From Strongylocentrotus purpuratus (lineage: Eukaryota; Echinodermata; Echinoidea; Camarodonta; Strongylocentrotidae), in contig NW_022145609.1 of NCBI RefSeq assembly GCF_000002235.5, forward strand, positions 39,490,630 through 39,554,629: 64,000 nt of DNA, read 5' to 3'. A model generated the notes under the pieces. The model was not told the DNA's origin, did not search any database, and saw nothing but the letters and a program-made list of their open reading frames with translations. The stretch's first letter is position 1; each line of letters starts with the position of its first letter. Positions 1-11,957 of this stretch are shown one piece after another. A program made the position numbers and the translations under genes.

Positions 1-803
1 CGTCATAATATGCAAATTAAAATTTTGAGTTTGGAGGCCATTATGATGACGTCATGAGTTAATTGAGGATAAAATGAGACATGAAATCATATTTCCGACT
101 CATAATCTATCTAAATATGAAAAAATATTAGGAGTTTCTATCTATTCTAAAGAGTTACAATGAATTTTATATAGGCATGTTTTTGCCCATGTATTGTGGA
201 TAAAGATAACGCAAATCTGCGCGTGCTGTCAACTTTGACGGACGCTCATTGCGTTAATAAAAGGTGAACAAATTATCAAAATGCTTGGAAAAATGTACCA
301 AATCTGATGACAGAAAAAAATTGGCGATTCTATGTTGCAAAATGCCAGTACGCGCGAAAACGCGCGCGCATGCGCGTGTGCGTAATTTTTTTATCAAATG
401 CTCCATATGGCCTTAAACGTATGCAAAAAAAATTTGGGATGATTTAGAGCTTTTTAATTTTTTGCGCGCGCGTAAACGCGCGGACGAGCGCGCACGCGCG
501 CATTTGCGCACGTTTATTGACCTGAAACTGACCGGAAGGATATTGATCTTAATCGTGATAATTATGAATGAGAAATACTTTTCCGTTATAAAGATATGAT
601 CATAAGTTGATTTTCACAAAATGGCGCCTGGATGACGTCACGATAATTTTGAGTTTTTGAAAAGTCACGCAGTTCTAAGTTAGGCTAAGATCTATAATCA
701 TGGCAAGTTTCATGATAATGGCTTTAGCCATTCTTGAGATATCCTGCGAACAAAATTGAGGAAGAATAATAATAAATGCTTCTATACAGACACAAAATAA
801 ATA
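1..803 (+). repeat. Partial A unit (3' part), cut by the window edge
   Basis: It starts inside the TGACGTCA/ATGCAAAT block and continues through the CG-rich tracts to the alternative 3' end (AATAATAATAAATGCTTC, then CAGACACAAAATAAATA), directly before the CTAGAC start of A1. This 3' end lacks the junction hairpin. Confidence 0.9.
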
Positions 804-2849
804 CTAGACTTTAATTCGTCACTTAGACGAATTAGGTGATACGTATGATAATGGTTTACATAACGAATAATGCATTACACGATATATTATTTTGTAAAAT
901 GCTTCTCCCATTCATATGCTTCTCCCATTATGATCTATTCATATGTCAAGATTAAATTGTGTCTCCTTGATCATCATGGATCTAGGGAAGATAGATTGAA
1001 ACAATATATGACCTTTGACCCTGTGCAGTAACAAGTTACACATTTGACTCTAACTTACATCATGAAGAACACCTTTTGACGATTTTATCTTATTCAAAGA
1101 AATGAAAATGTAATTGATAAATGATTAGCATCATTATGATAATGATGATCGTGATGATCATGATTATGATCATGAGCGCGATCATGACATCTTATTGAAA
1201 AAATGAGGGTTGATTTAGATAGCATATAGTCTCAGCTACAACATACTCAAAAATCAACAAAATCCAAGCCGAAATAACGGCGATATTGCTCGCAAAAGAC
1301 AGGAATGTAGACTCCAGATTTTAGAAAAAGTCATCTCCAATAGGGATTACACGCAAAAAGTAATGGATTAAGTGAAAATAGGGTAATAATAAAGTAAAAA
1401 GGGTTATTTATGACATTATTTGCGAATCTACGTGTTTAAATAATCAAAGGAGATGGTACAGTGAAGGTCAAAAGGAAAAAAAAGTGAAGAAAAAAAAGTG
1501 TTGGAGACACCCGGACTCGAACCAGGGATCTCGAGGTTGGAAGTCAAGTGCGTTACCGATATACCAAAACATCTCCCATAGCGATTACACGTAAACGGGA
1601 AATGGAATTCAGAAATCCTACTTTGCAAGTGAAATATGAGCATGATCCCGGCATCTAATCGAAAAATAAAAGGCACACTTTTGATAGCTCATTGTCTCAG
1701 CTAAAACATATCCAAAGCTCAGCGAAAACAAAGCTAAAACAACGGAGATTTTGCTCGCGAAAGACAGGAGTGTAGAATCCAGTTTTGAGAAAAAGTCATG
1801 TCCCTCAGAGAATACACGCAAAATGCGAAAAATTGACATGCCTCCTTTAATCGCAAAAATACACCATGATACTTTTGTCAAAAATAACAATTGTGAAAAC
1901 TACATTTGTAGAAAATTTTCTCAGCTAGAACATATTAAAATTAAAAAGAAAATTGATCCATATTTACAGAGATACAATCAATTTTCCAAAAATATGCTGA
2001 CGTCATAATATGCAAATTGAAATTTTGAGTTTGGAGGCCATTATGATGACGTCATGAGTTAATTGAGGATAAAATGAGACATGAAATCATATCTCCGACT
2101 CATAATCTATCCAAATATGAAAAAATATTAGAAGTTTCTATCTATTCTAAAGAGTTACAATGAATTTTATATAGGCATGTTTTTGCCCATGTATTGTGGA
2201 TAAAGATAACGCAAATCCGCGCGTGCTGTCAACTTTGACGGACGCTCATTGCGTTAATAAAAGGTGAACAAATTATCAAAATGCTTGGAAAAATGTACCG
2301 AATATGATGACAGAACAAAATCGGCGATTCTATGTTGCAAAATGCCAGTACGCGCGAAAACGCGCGCGAATGCGCGTGTGCGTAATTTTTTTATCAAATG
2401 CTCCATATGGCCTGAAACGTATGCAAAAAAAATTTGGGATGATTTGGAGCATTTTAAATTTTTGCGCGCGCGTAAACGCGCCGACGAACGCGCACGCGCG
2501 CATTTGCGCACTTTTATTGACCTCAACTTGACCGGACGGACATTTATCTTAATCGTGATAATTATGAATGAGAAATACTTTTCCGTTATGAAGATATGAT
2601 CATTAGTTGATTTTCACAAAATGGCGCCTGGATGACGTCACGATAATTTTGACTCTCTAAAAAGTCACGCAGTTCTAAGTTAGACTAAGATCTATCATCA
2701 TGGCAAGTTTCATGATAATGGCTTTATTCAGTCTTGAGATATCCTGCGAACAAATTCGAGGAAGAATAATAATAAATAATAATAAATAAATAAATAATAA
2801 AAATCTTGACGAAATCAAAAGGTGATACGTCTACGTACGTATCACCTAA
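804..2849 (+). repeat. A unit 1 (2046 bp)
   Basis: Complete A unit. It opens with the TAATTCGTC/GACGAATTA hairpin and contains two internal copies of a TGTCTCAGCTACAACAT block, one on each side of a tRNA-like cassette. It has three TGACGTCA palindromes and ends with the hairpin AGGTGATACGT-CTACGT-ACGTATCACCT. Its closest relative by shared variants is A12, about 39 kb away. Confidence 0.92.
1502..1576 (-). tRNA. tRNA-Gly(TCC)-like Pol III cassette of A1, probable pseudogene
   Basis: On the minus strand, acceptor GGAGATG pairs with TGTCTCC (five Watson-Crick and two G-U pairs). The A box TGGTATATCGG and B box GGTTCGAGTCC match the Pol III consensus. The T stem CCTGG/CCGGG forms. The anticodon loop CTTCCAA carries TCC. 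A T-run of seven or more follows within about six bases. Against function, three extra T residues lie between acceptor and D arm, and the anticodon stem CTTGA/CCTCG has only two pairs. I infer a transcribable tRNA-like RNA rather than a working tRNA. Confidence 0.55.
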
Positions 2850-4815
2850 CTAGACTTTAATTCGTCACTTAGACGAATTAGGTGATACGTATGATAATGG
2901 TTTACATAACGAATAATGTATTACACGATATATTATTTTGATTCTCCCATTCATATGCTTCTCCCATTATGATCTATTCATATGTCAAGATTAAATTGTG
3001 TCTCCTTGATCATCATGGATCTAGGGAAGATAGATTGAAACAATATATGAACTTTGACCCTGTGCAGTAACCAGTTACACATTTGACTCTAATTTACATC
3101 ATGAAGAACACCTTTTGACGATTTTATCTTATTCAAAGAAATGAAAATGTAATTGATAAATGATTATCATCATTATGATAATGATGATCATGATCATGAT
3201 CATGATCATGAGCGCGATCATGACATCTTATTGAAAAAATGAGGGTTGATTTAGATAGCATATAGTCTCAGCTACAACATACTCAAAAATCAACAAAATC
3301 CAAGCCGAAATAACGGCGATATTGCTCGCAAAAGACAGGAATGTAGACTCCAGATTTGAGAAAAAGTCATTTCCCATAGGGATTACACGCAAAAAGTAAT
3401 GGATTAAGTAAAAATAGGGTAATAATAAAGTAAAAAGGGTTATTTATGACATTATTTGCGAATCTACGTGTTTAAATAATCAAAGGAGATGGTACAGTGA
3501 AGGTCAAAAGGAAAAAAAAATGAAAAAAAAAGTGTTGGAGACACCCGAACTCGAACCAGGGATCTCTAGGTTGGAAGTCAAGTGCGTTACCGATATACCA
3601 AAACATCTCCCATAGCGATTACACGTTAACAGGAAATGGAATTCAGAAATCCTACTTTGCAAGTGAAATATGAGCATGATCCCGGCATCTAATCGAAAAA
3701 ATAAAATGCACACTTTTGATAGCTAATTGTCTCAGCTACAACATATCCGAAGCTCAGCGAAAACGAAGCAAAAACAACGGAGATTTTGCTCGCGAAAGAC
3801 AGGAGTGTAGAATCCAGTTTTGAGAAAAAGTCATGTCCCATAGAGAATACACGCAAAATGCGAAAAATTGACATGCCTCCTTTAATCGCAAAAATACACC
3901 ATGATACGTTTGTCAAAAACAAAAATTGTGAATATTACATTTGTAGAAAATTGTCTCAGCTAGAACATATCAAAATTAAAAAGAAAATTAATCCATATTT
4001 ACAGAGATACAATCAATTTTCCAAAAATATGCTTACGTCATAATATGCAAATTAAAATTTTGAGTTTGGAGGCCATTATGACTACGTCATGAGTTAATTG
4101 AGGATCAAATGAGACATGAAATCATATCTCCGACTCATAATCTATCCAAATATGAAAAAATATTAGGAGTTTCTATCTATTCTAAAGAGTTACAATGAAT
4201 GTTATATAGGCATGTTTTTGCCCATGTATTGTGGATAAAGATAACGCAAATCCGCGCGTGCTGTCAACTTTGACGGACGCTCATTGCGTTAATAAAAGGT
4301 GAACAAATTATCAAAATGCTTGGAAAAATGTACCGAATATGATGACAGAAAAAAAATCGGCGATTCTATGTTGCAAAATGCCAGTACGCGCGAAAACGCG
4401 CGCGCATGCGCGTGTGCGTAATTTTTTTATCAAATGCTCCATATGGCCTGAAACGTATGCAAAAAAAATTTGGGATGATTTAGAGCATTTTTAATTTTTG
4501 CGCGCGCGTAAACGCGCGGACGAGCGCGCACGCGCGCATTTACGCACGTTTATTGACCTCAACTTGACCGGACGGATATTGATCTTAATCATGATAAATA
4601 TGAATGAAAAATTATTATTCGTTATAAAGATATGATCATTAGTTGATTTTCACAAAATGGCGCCTGGATGACGTCACGATGACTTTGAGTCTTTGAAAAG
4701 TCACGCAGTTCTAAGTTAGACTAAGATCTATCATCATTGAAAGATTCATAACAATGGCTTCATTCAGTCTTGAGATATCCTGCGAACAAATTCGAGGAAG
4801 AATAATAAAAATAAA
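2850..4815 (+). repeat. A unit 2 (1966 bp)
   Basis: Complete A unit. It ends in AATAATAAAAATAAA without the junction hairpin or the CAGACACAAAATAAATA tail, so the next unit starts straight after the A-rich linker. Two of its three TGACGTCA sites are mutated (TTACGTCA and CTACGTCA). Confidence 0.92.
3536..3610 (-). tRNA. tRNA-Gly(TCC)-like cassette of A2
   Basis: Same layout as the A1 cassette with intact A and B boxes and a T9 run downstream. Two changes are visible: GGGTGTCTCC has become GGGTGTCTCC with CCGAAC on the plus strand (T-arm change), and the flank reads TCTAGG where other units have TCGAGG. Confidence 0.5.
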
Positions 4816-6862
4816 CTAGACTTTAATTCGTCACTTAGACGAATTAGGTGATACGTATGATAATGGTTTAAATAACGAATAATGCATTACACGATATATT
4901 ATTTTGTAAAATGCTTCTCCCTTTCATATGCTTCTCCCATTGTGAACTATTCATATGTCAAGATTAAATTGTGTCTCCTTGATCATCGTGGATCTAGGGA
5001 AGATAGATTGAAACAATATATGACCTTTGACCCTGTGCAGTAACCAGTTACACATTTGACTCTAATTTACATCATGAAGAACACTTTTTGACGATTTTAT
5101 CTTATTCAAAGAAATGAAAATGTAATTGATAAATGATTATCATCATTATGATAATGATGATCATGATGATCTTGATCATGATCATGAGCGCGATCATGAC
5201 ATCTTATTGAAAAAATGAGGGTTGATTTAGATAGCATATAGTCTCAGCTACAACATACTCAAAAATCAACAAAATCCAAGCCGAAATAACGGCGATATTG
5301 CTCGCAAAAGACAGGAATGTAGACTCCAGATTTTAGAAAAAGTCATCTCCCATAGGGATTACACGCAAAAAGTAATGGATTAAGTGAAAATAGGGTAATA
5401 ATAAAGTAAAAAGGGTTATTTATGACATTATTTGCGAATCTACGTGTTTAAATAATCAAAGGAGATGGTACAGTGAAGGTCAAAAGGAAAAAAAAAGTGA
5501 AAAAAAAAGTGTTGGAGACACCCGGACTCGAACCAGGGATCTCGAGGTTGGAAGTCAAGTGCGTTACCGATATACCAAAACATCTCCCATTGCGATTACA
5601 CGTAAACGGGAAATGGAATTCAGAAATCCTACTTTGCAAGTGAAATATGAGCATGATCTCGGCATCTAATCGAAAAATAAAAGGCACACTTTTGATAGCT
5701 CATTGTCTCAGCTACAACATATCCAAAGTTCAGCGAAAACGAAGCTAAAACAACGGAGATTTTGCTCGCGAAAGACAGGAGTGTAGAATCCAGTTTTGAG
5801 AAAAAGTCATGTCCTATAGAGAATACACGCAAAATGCGTAAAATTGACATGCCTCCTTTAATCGCAAAAATACACCATGATACTTTTGTCAAAAATAAAA
5901 ATTGTGAATACTACATTTGTAGAAAATTGTCTCAGCTAGAACATATCAAAATTAAAAAGAAAATTGATCGATATTTACAGAGATACAATCCATTTTCCAA
6001 AAATATGCTGACGTCATAATATGCAAATTGAAATTTTGAGTTTGGAGGCCATTATGATGACGTCATGAGTTAATTGAGGATAAAATAAGACATGAAATCA
6101 TATTTCCGCCTCATAATCTATCCAAATATGACAAAATATTAGGAGTTTCTATCTATTCTAAAGAGTTACAATGAATTTTATATAGGCATGTTTTTGCCCA
6201 TGTATTGTGGATAAAGATAACGCAAATCCGCGCGTGCTGTCAACTTTGACGGACGCTCATTGCGTTAATAAAAGGTGAACAACTTATCAAAATGCTTGGA
6301 AAAATGTACCGAATATGATGACAGAAAAAAATCGGCGATTCTAAGTTGCAAAATGCCAGTACGCGCGAAAACGCGCGCGCATGCGCGTGTGCGTAATTTT
6401 TTTATCAAATGCTCCATATGGCCTGAAACGTATGCAAAAAAAATTTGGGATGATTTAGAGCATTTTAAATTTTTGCGCGCGCGTAAACGCGCGGACGAGC
6501 GCGCACGCGCGCATTTACGCACATTTATTGACCTGAAATTGACCGGACGGATATTGATCTAAATCGTGATAAATATGAATGAGAAATTACTATTCGTTAT
6601 GAAGATATGATCATTAGTTGATTTTCACAAAATGGCGCCTGGATGACGTCACGATGACTTTGAGTCTTTGAAAATTCACGCAGTTCTAAGTTAGACTAAG
6701 ATCTATCATCATTAAAAGATTCATGACAATGGCTTCATTCAGTCTTGAGATATCTTGCGAACAAATTCGAGGAAGAATAATAATAAATAAATAAATAAAT
6801 AAATAAATAATAAAAATCTTGACGAAATCAAAAGGTGATACGTCTACGTACGTATCACCTAA
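4816..6862 (+). repeat. A unit 3 (about 2047 bp)
   Basis: Complete A unit ending with an (AAAT)n linker and the CTACGT-loop junction hairpin. It shares private variants with A10 (for example the TCTAAGTTGC change near 6340 and 37490), although the two are about 31 kb apart. Confidence 0.92.
5513..5587 (-). tRNA. tRNA-Gly(TCC)-like cassette of A3
   Basis: Intact A box TGGTATATCGG, B box GGTTCGAGTCC, closing acceptor and downstream T-run, as in A1. Confidence 0.55.
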
Positions 6863-6920
6863 TAAATAAAAATCTTGACGAAATCAATAGGTGATACGTA
6901 GACTTCGTTACGTATCACCT
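6863..6920 (+). repeat. Extra junction hairpin module
   Basis: A solitary copy of the module ATCTTGACGAAATC, AGGTGATACGT, loop, ACGTATCACCT stands between A3 and B1, directly after the hairpin that closes A3. The module can therefore multiply independently of the long units. Confidence 0.85.
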
Positions 6921-8195
6921 AATGATACGTATACTTCGTACACATCACCTAATGATTCCTTCAAAATTTGCAATTTCAACTTTCGATTGAAAATTTCGAT
7001 ATGATCTCAACATGTGATCGAAAAAAAAAGTACACCGTTTTTATAGCCCATGGTCTCAGCTATAACATACCCCAATTTGGGAGAGAACAGAGCACACATA
7101 AGATAGATAGTGCTCATAGATGAATGCCATGTAGATTCATGATGTGAACGAAATTCACCTTCCATAGACATAACACGCAAATGACGAAAATTCTGACATG
7201 TGGCCTCTAATTGAATTTTGTACTATGATGACCTCATTAAAATGCAACTTAGTGAAAAGTGATCTTGTAGAGAATTGCCTTATCTACAACATATCGACAT
7301 TTCAAAGAGAATCGATGAATATTGAGAGAAATACACTACATTTTCCATAAATACAATGACGTCATAATATGCATTTTGTATTTTTGACTTCCAAGGCCAT
7401 TATGATGACGTCAAGATGTACTTAATGGCCAAATGAGATATGAAATCATACCTCCGACTCATACTCTATCTAAATAAGAAAAAAAAATTGGCAGTCCTTA
7501 TTCATCCCAATGGACTTTTTATAGGCATGTTTTTGCCCATATATGCTATGTATTGCAAAAATCGTGCGTACGGACGGTTATTTTGAACGGACGCTCATTC
7601 CGTTATTAATAGTGATCAAGAGATAAAAAGGGTATCAAATTGTTCGGAAAAATATGAGGAATATTCTGTCAAAACTTTTTGCTGGGGGATTATTTTTCGT
7701 TCGGCCGTGACGAACGAAAACGTGCAAAAATGCGTGTTTTGCGTGATTTTTTATGAAATGCTTATAATGGCCTGAAACGTATGCAAAAAAAATTTAAGAC
7801 GATTTTGAGCAATTTAAAATTTTACGCGCGCATTAACGCGCGCGCCTACGCGTACGCGCATTTTTGCGCGCATTTATTGACCTCAAATTGACCCGACGGA
7901 TATTGATCTTGATCTTGATAAATATGAATGTAAAATTACTTTCCGTTATGAAGATATGATCATAAGTTGATTTTCACAAAATGGCGTCTAGATGACGTCA
8001 CGATGATTTTGGGTCTCTAAAAATTCACGCAGTTCTAAGTTAGACTAAGATCTATCATCATTAACAGTTTCATGATAATGGTGTTATTGAGTCTTGAGAT
8101 ATCCTGCGAACAAATTCGAGGAAGAATAAATAAATAATAAAGAAAAATCTTGACGAAATCAATAGGTGATACGTAGACTTCGTTACGTATCACCT
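6921..8195 (+). repeat. B unit 1 (1275 bp)
   Basis: B-type unit. It starts with AATGATACGTATACTTCG and has no tRNA-like cassette. It is homologous to the second part of A from the TGATC..CATC.GATCGAAAAA block onward. It contains the CATTAACGCGCGCG tract and ends with a hairpin. B1 and B2 are very alike and differ more from B4-B10. Confidence 0.92.
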
Positions 8196-9471
8196 AATGA
8201 TACGTATACTTCGTACACATCACCTAATGATTCCTTCAAAATTTGCAATTTCAACTTTCGATTGAAAATTTCGATATGATCCCAACATCTGATCGAAAAA
8301 CAAAGTACACCGTTTTGATAGCCGATGGTCTCAGCTATAACATACCCCAATTTGGGAGAAAACAGAGCACACATAAGATAGATAGTGCTCATAGATGAAT
8401 GCCATGTAGATTCATGATGTGAACGAAATTCACCTTCCATAGACATAACACGCAAATGACGAAAATTCTGACATGTGGCCTCTAATTGAATTTTGTACTA
8501 TGATGACCTCATTAAAATGCAACTTAGTGAAAAGTGATCTTGTAGAGAATTGCCTTATCTACAACATATCGACATTTCAAAGAGAATCGATGAATATTGA
8601 GAGAAATACACTACATTTTCCATAAATACAATGACGTCATAATATGCATTTTTGTATTTTTGACTTCCAAGGCCATTATGATGACGTCAAGATGTACTTA
8701 ATGGCCAAATGAGATATGAAATCATACCTCCGACTCATACTCTATCTAAATAAGAAAAAAAAATTGGCAGTCCTTATTCATCCCAATGGACTTTTTATAG
8801 GCATGTTTTTGCCCATATATGCTATGTATTGCAAAAATCGTGCGTACGGACGGTTATTTTGAACGGACGCTCATTCCGTTATTAATAGTGATCAAGAGAT
8901 AAAAAGGGTATCAAATTGTTCGGAAAAATATGAGGAATATTCTGTCAAAACTTTTTGCTGGGGGATTATTTTTCGTTCGGCCGTGACGAACGAAAACGTG
9001 CAAAAATGCGTGTTTTGCGTGATTTTTTATGAAATGCTTATAATGGCCTGAAACGTATGCAAAAAAAATTTAAGACGATTTTGAGCAATTTAAAATTTTA
9101 CGCGCGCATTAACGCGCGCGCCTACGCGTACGCGCATTTTTGCGCGCATTTATTGACCTCAAATTGACCCGACGGATATTGATCTTGATCTTGATAAATA
9201 TGAATGTAAAATTACTTTCCGTTATGAAGATATGATCATAAGTTGATTTTCACAAAATGGCGTCTAGATGACGTCACGATGATTTTGGGTCTCTAAAAAT
9301 TCACGCAGTTCTAAGTTAGACTAAGATCTATCATCATTAACAGTTTCATGATAATGGTGTTATTGAGTCTTGAGATATCCTGCGAACAAATTCGAGGAAG
9401 AATAAATAAATAATAAAGAAAAATCTTGACGAAATCAATAGGTGATACGTAGACTTCGTTACGTATCACCT
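8196..9471 (+). repeat. B unit 2 (1276 bp)
   Basis: Near-duplicate of B1, adjacent and in the same orientation. It ends in the AGGTGATACGT/ACGTATCACCT hairpin and leads into a stack of extra hairpin modules. Confidence 0.92.
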
Positions 9472-9654
9472 AATAATAATAAAGAAAAATCTTGACGAAA
9501 TCAAAAGGTGATACGTAGACTTCGTTACGTATCACCTAATAACAATCTTGACGAAATCAAAAGGTGATACGTTGACTTCGTTACGTATCACCTAATAAAA
9601 ATCTTGACGAAATCAAAAGGTGATACGTAGACTTCGTTACGTATCACCTAATAA
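9472..9654 (+). repeat. Stack of three junction hairpin modules
   Basis: Three further copies of the roughly 50-bp module TCTTGACGAAATCA..., each with the stem AGGTGATACGT/ACGTATCACCT, stand in tandem, separated by short TAATAA, TAACAA or TAAAAA spacers. Loops alternate between AGACTTCGTT and TGACTTCGTT. With the closing hairpin of B2 this makes four in a row. Confidence 0.88.
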
Positions 9655-11647
9655 CAAGACTTTAATTCGTCACTTAGACGAATTAGGTGATACGTATGAT
9701 AATGGTTTACATAACGAATAATGCATTACACGATATATTATTTTATAAAATGCTTCTCCCATTTATATGCTTCTCCCATTATGATCTATCCATATGTCAA
9801 GATTAAGTTGTGTCTCCTTGATCATCATGGATCTAGGGAAGATAGATTGAAACAATATATGACCTTTGACCCTGTGCAGTAACCAGTTACACATTTGACT
9901 TTAATTTACATCATGAAGAACACCTTTTGACGATTTTATCTTATTCAAAGAAATGAAAATGTAATTGATAAATGATTATCATCATTATGATAATGATGAT
10001 CATGATGATCATGATCATGAGCGCGATCATGACATCTTATTGAAAAAATGAGGGTTGATGTAGATAGCATATAGTCTCAGCTACAACATACTCAAAAATC
10101 AACAAAATCCAAGCCAAAATAACGGCGATATTGCTCGCAAAAGACAGGAATGTAGACTCCAGATTTGAGAAAAAGTCATCTCCCATAGGGATTACACGCA
10201 AAAAGTAATGAATAAAGTGAAAATAGGGTAATAATAAAGTAAAAAGGGTTATTTATGACATTATTTGCGAATCTACGTGTTTAAATAATCAAAGGAGATG
10301 GTACAGTGAAGGTCAAAAGGAAAAAAAAGTGAGAAAAAGAAGTGTTGGAGACACCCGGACTCGAACCAGGGATCTCGAGGTTGGAAGTCAAGTGCGTTAC
10401 CGATATACCAAAACATCTCCCATAGCGATTACACGTAAACGGGAAATGGAATTCAGAAATCCTACTTTGCAAGTGAAATTTGAGCATGATCCCGGCATCA
10501 AATCGAAAAATAAAGTGCACACTTTTGATAGCTCATTGTCTTAGCTACAACATATTCGAAGCTCAGCGAAAACAAAGCTAAAACAATGGAGATTTTGCTC
10601 GCGAAAGACAGGAGTGTAGAATCGAGTTTTGAGAAAAAGTCATGTCCCATAGAGAATACACGCAAAATGCGAAAAATTGACTTGCCTCCTTTAATCTCAA
10701 AAATACACCATGATACTTTTGTCAAAAATAAAAATTGTGAATACTACATTTGTAGAAAATTGTCTTAGCTAGAACATATCAAAATTAAAAAGAAAATTGA
10801 TCAATATTTTCAGAGATACAATAAATTTTCCAAAAATATGCTGACGTCATAATATGCAAATTGAAATTTTGAGTTTGGAGGCCATTATGATGACGTCATG
10901 AGTTAATTGAGGATAAAATGAGACATGAAATCATATTTCCGACTCATAATCTATCATAATATGAAAAAATATTAGGAGTTTCTATCTATTCTAAAGAGTT
11001 ACAATGAATTTTATATAGGCATGTTTTTGCCCATGTATTGTGGATAAAGATAACGCAGATCCGCGCGTGCCGTCAACTTTGACGGACGCTCATTGCGTTA
11101 TTAAAATAAGAACAAATTATCAAAATGCTTGGAAAAATGTGCCAAATATGATGATAGAGAAAATTCGGCGATTCTATGTTGCAAAATGCTAGTACGCGCA
11201 AAACACGCGCGCGCATGCGCGTGAGCATAATTTTTTTTCAAATGCTCCATATGGCCTAAAACGTATGCAAAAAAAATTTGGGATGATTTAGAGCATTTTA
11301 AATTTTTGCGCGCGCGTAAACGCGCGGGCGAACGCGCACGCGCACATTTCCGCACGTTTTTTGAACTGAAATTGACCGGACGGATATTGATCTTAATCGT
11401 GATAATTATGAATGAGAAATACTTTTCCGTTATGAAGATATGATCATAAGTTGATTTTCACAAAATGGCGCCTGGATGACGTCACGATGGCTTTGAGTTT
11501 TTGAAAAGTCACGCAGTTCTAAGTTAGGCTAAGATCTATCATTATGGCAAGTTTCATGATAATGGCTTTAGCCATTCTTGAGATATCCTGCGAACAAAAT
11601 TGAGGAAGAATAATAATAATTTCTTCTATACAGACACAAAATAAATA
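9655..11647 (+). repeat. A unit 4 (1993 bp)
   Basis: A unit beginning with the variant CAAGACTTTAATTCG. It ends with the hairpin-less tail (TTCTTCTATACAGACAC). Its CG-rich tract is relatively diverged, with AAAACACGCGCGCG in place of AAAACGCGCGCG. Confidence 0.9.
10346..10420 (-). tRNA. tRNA-Gly(TCC)-like cassette of A4
   Basis: A and B boxes are intact. The downstream T-run is split (T5, then T8 after CTCAC), so termination would still be expected. Confidence 0.55.
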
Positions 11648-11957
11648 CTAGACTTTAATTCGTCACTTAGACGAATTAGGTGATACGTATGATATTGGTT
11701 TACATAACAAAGAATGCATTACACGATATCATATTATTTTATAAAATGCTCTTCCCATAATGATCTATCCATATGTCAAGTTTAAATTGTGTCGATCCCT
11801 TGATCATTATGGATATAGGGAAGATAGATTGAGACAATATATGACCATTGACTCTGTGCAGTAACCAGTTACACCTTTGACTCTAATTTACATCATGAAG
11901 AACGCATTTTGACGATTTTTATCTTATTCAAAGAAATGAAAATATAATTGATAAATA
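11648..11957 (+). repeat. A unit 5, truncated after about 310 bp
   Basis: Only the 5' end of an A unit is present, up to AATATAATTGATAAAT. Homology to other A units then stops and unrelated sequence begins. It is more diverged than its neighbours (for example TTTACATAACAAAGAATGC). Confidence 0.85.
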
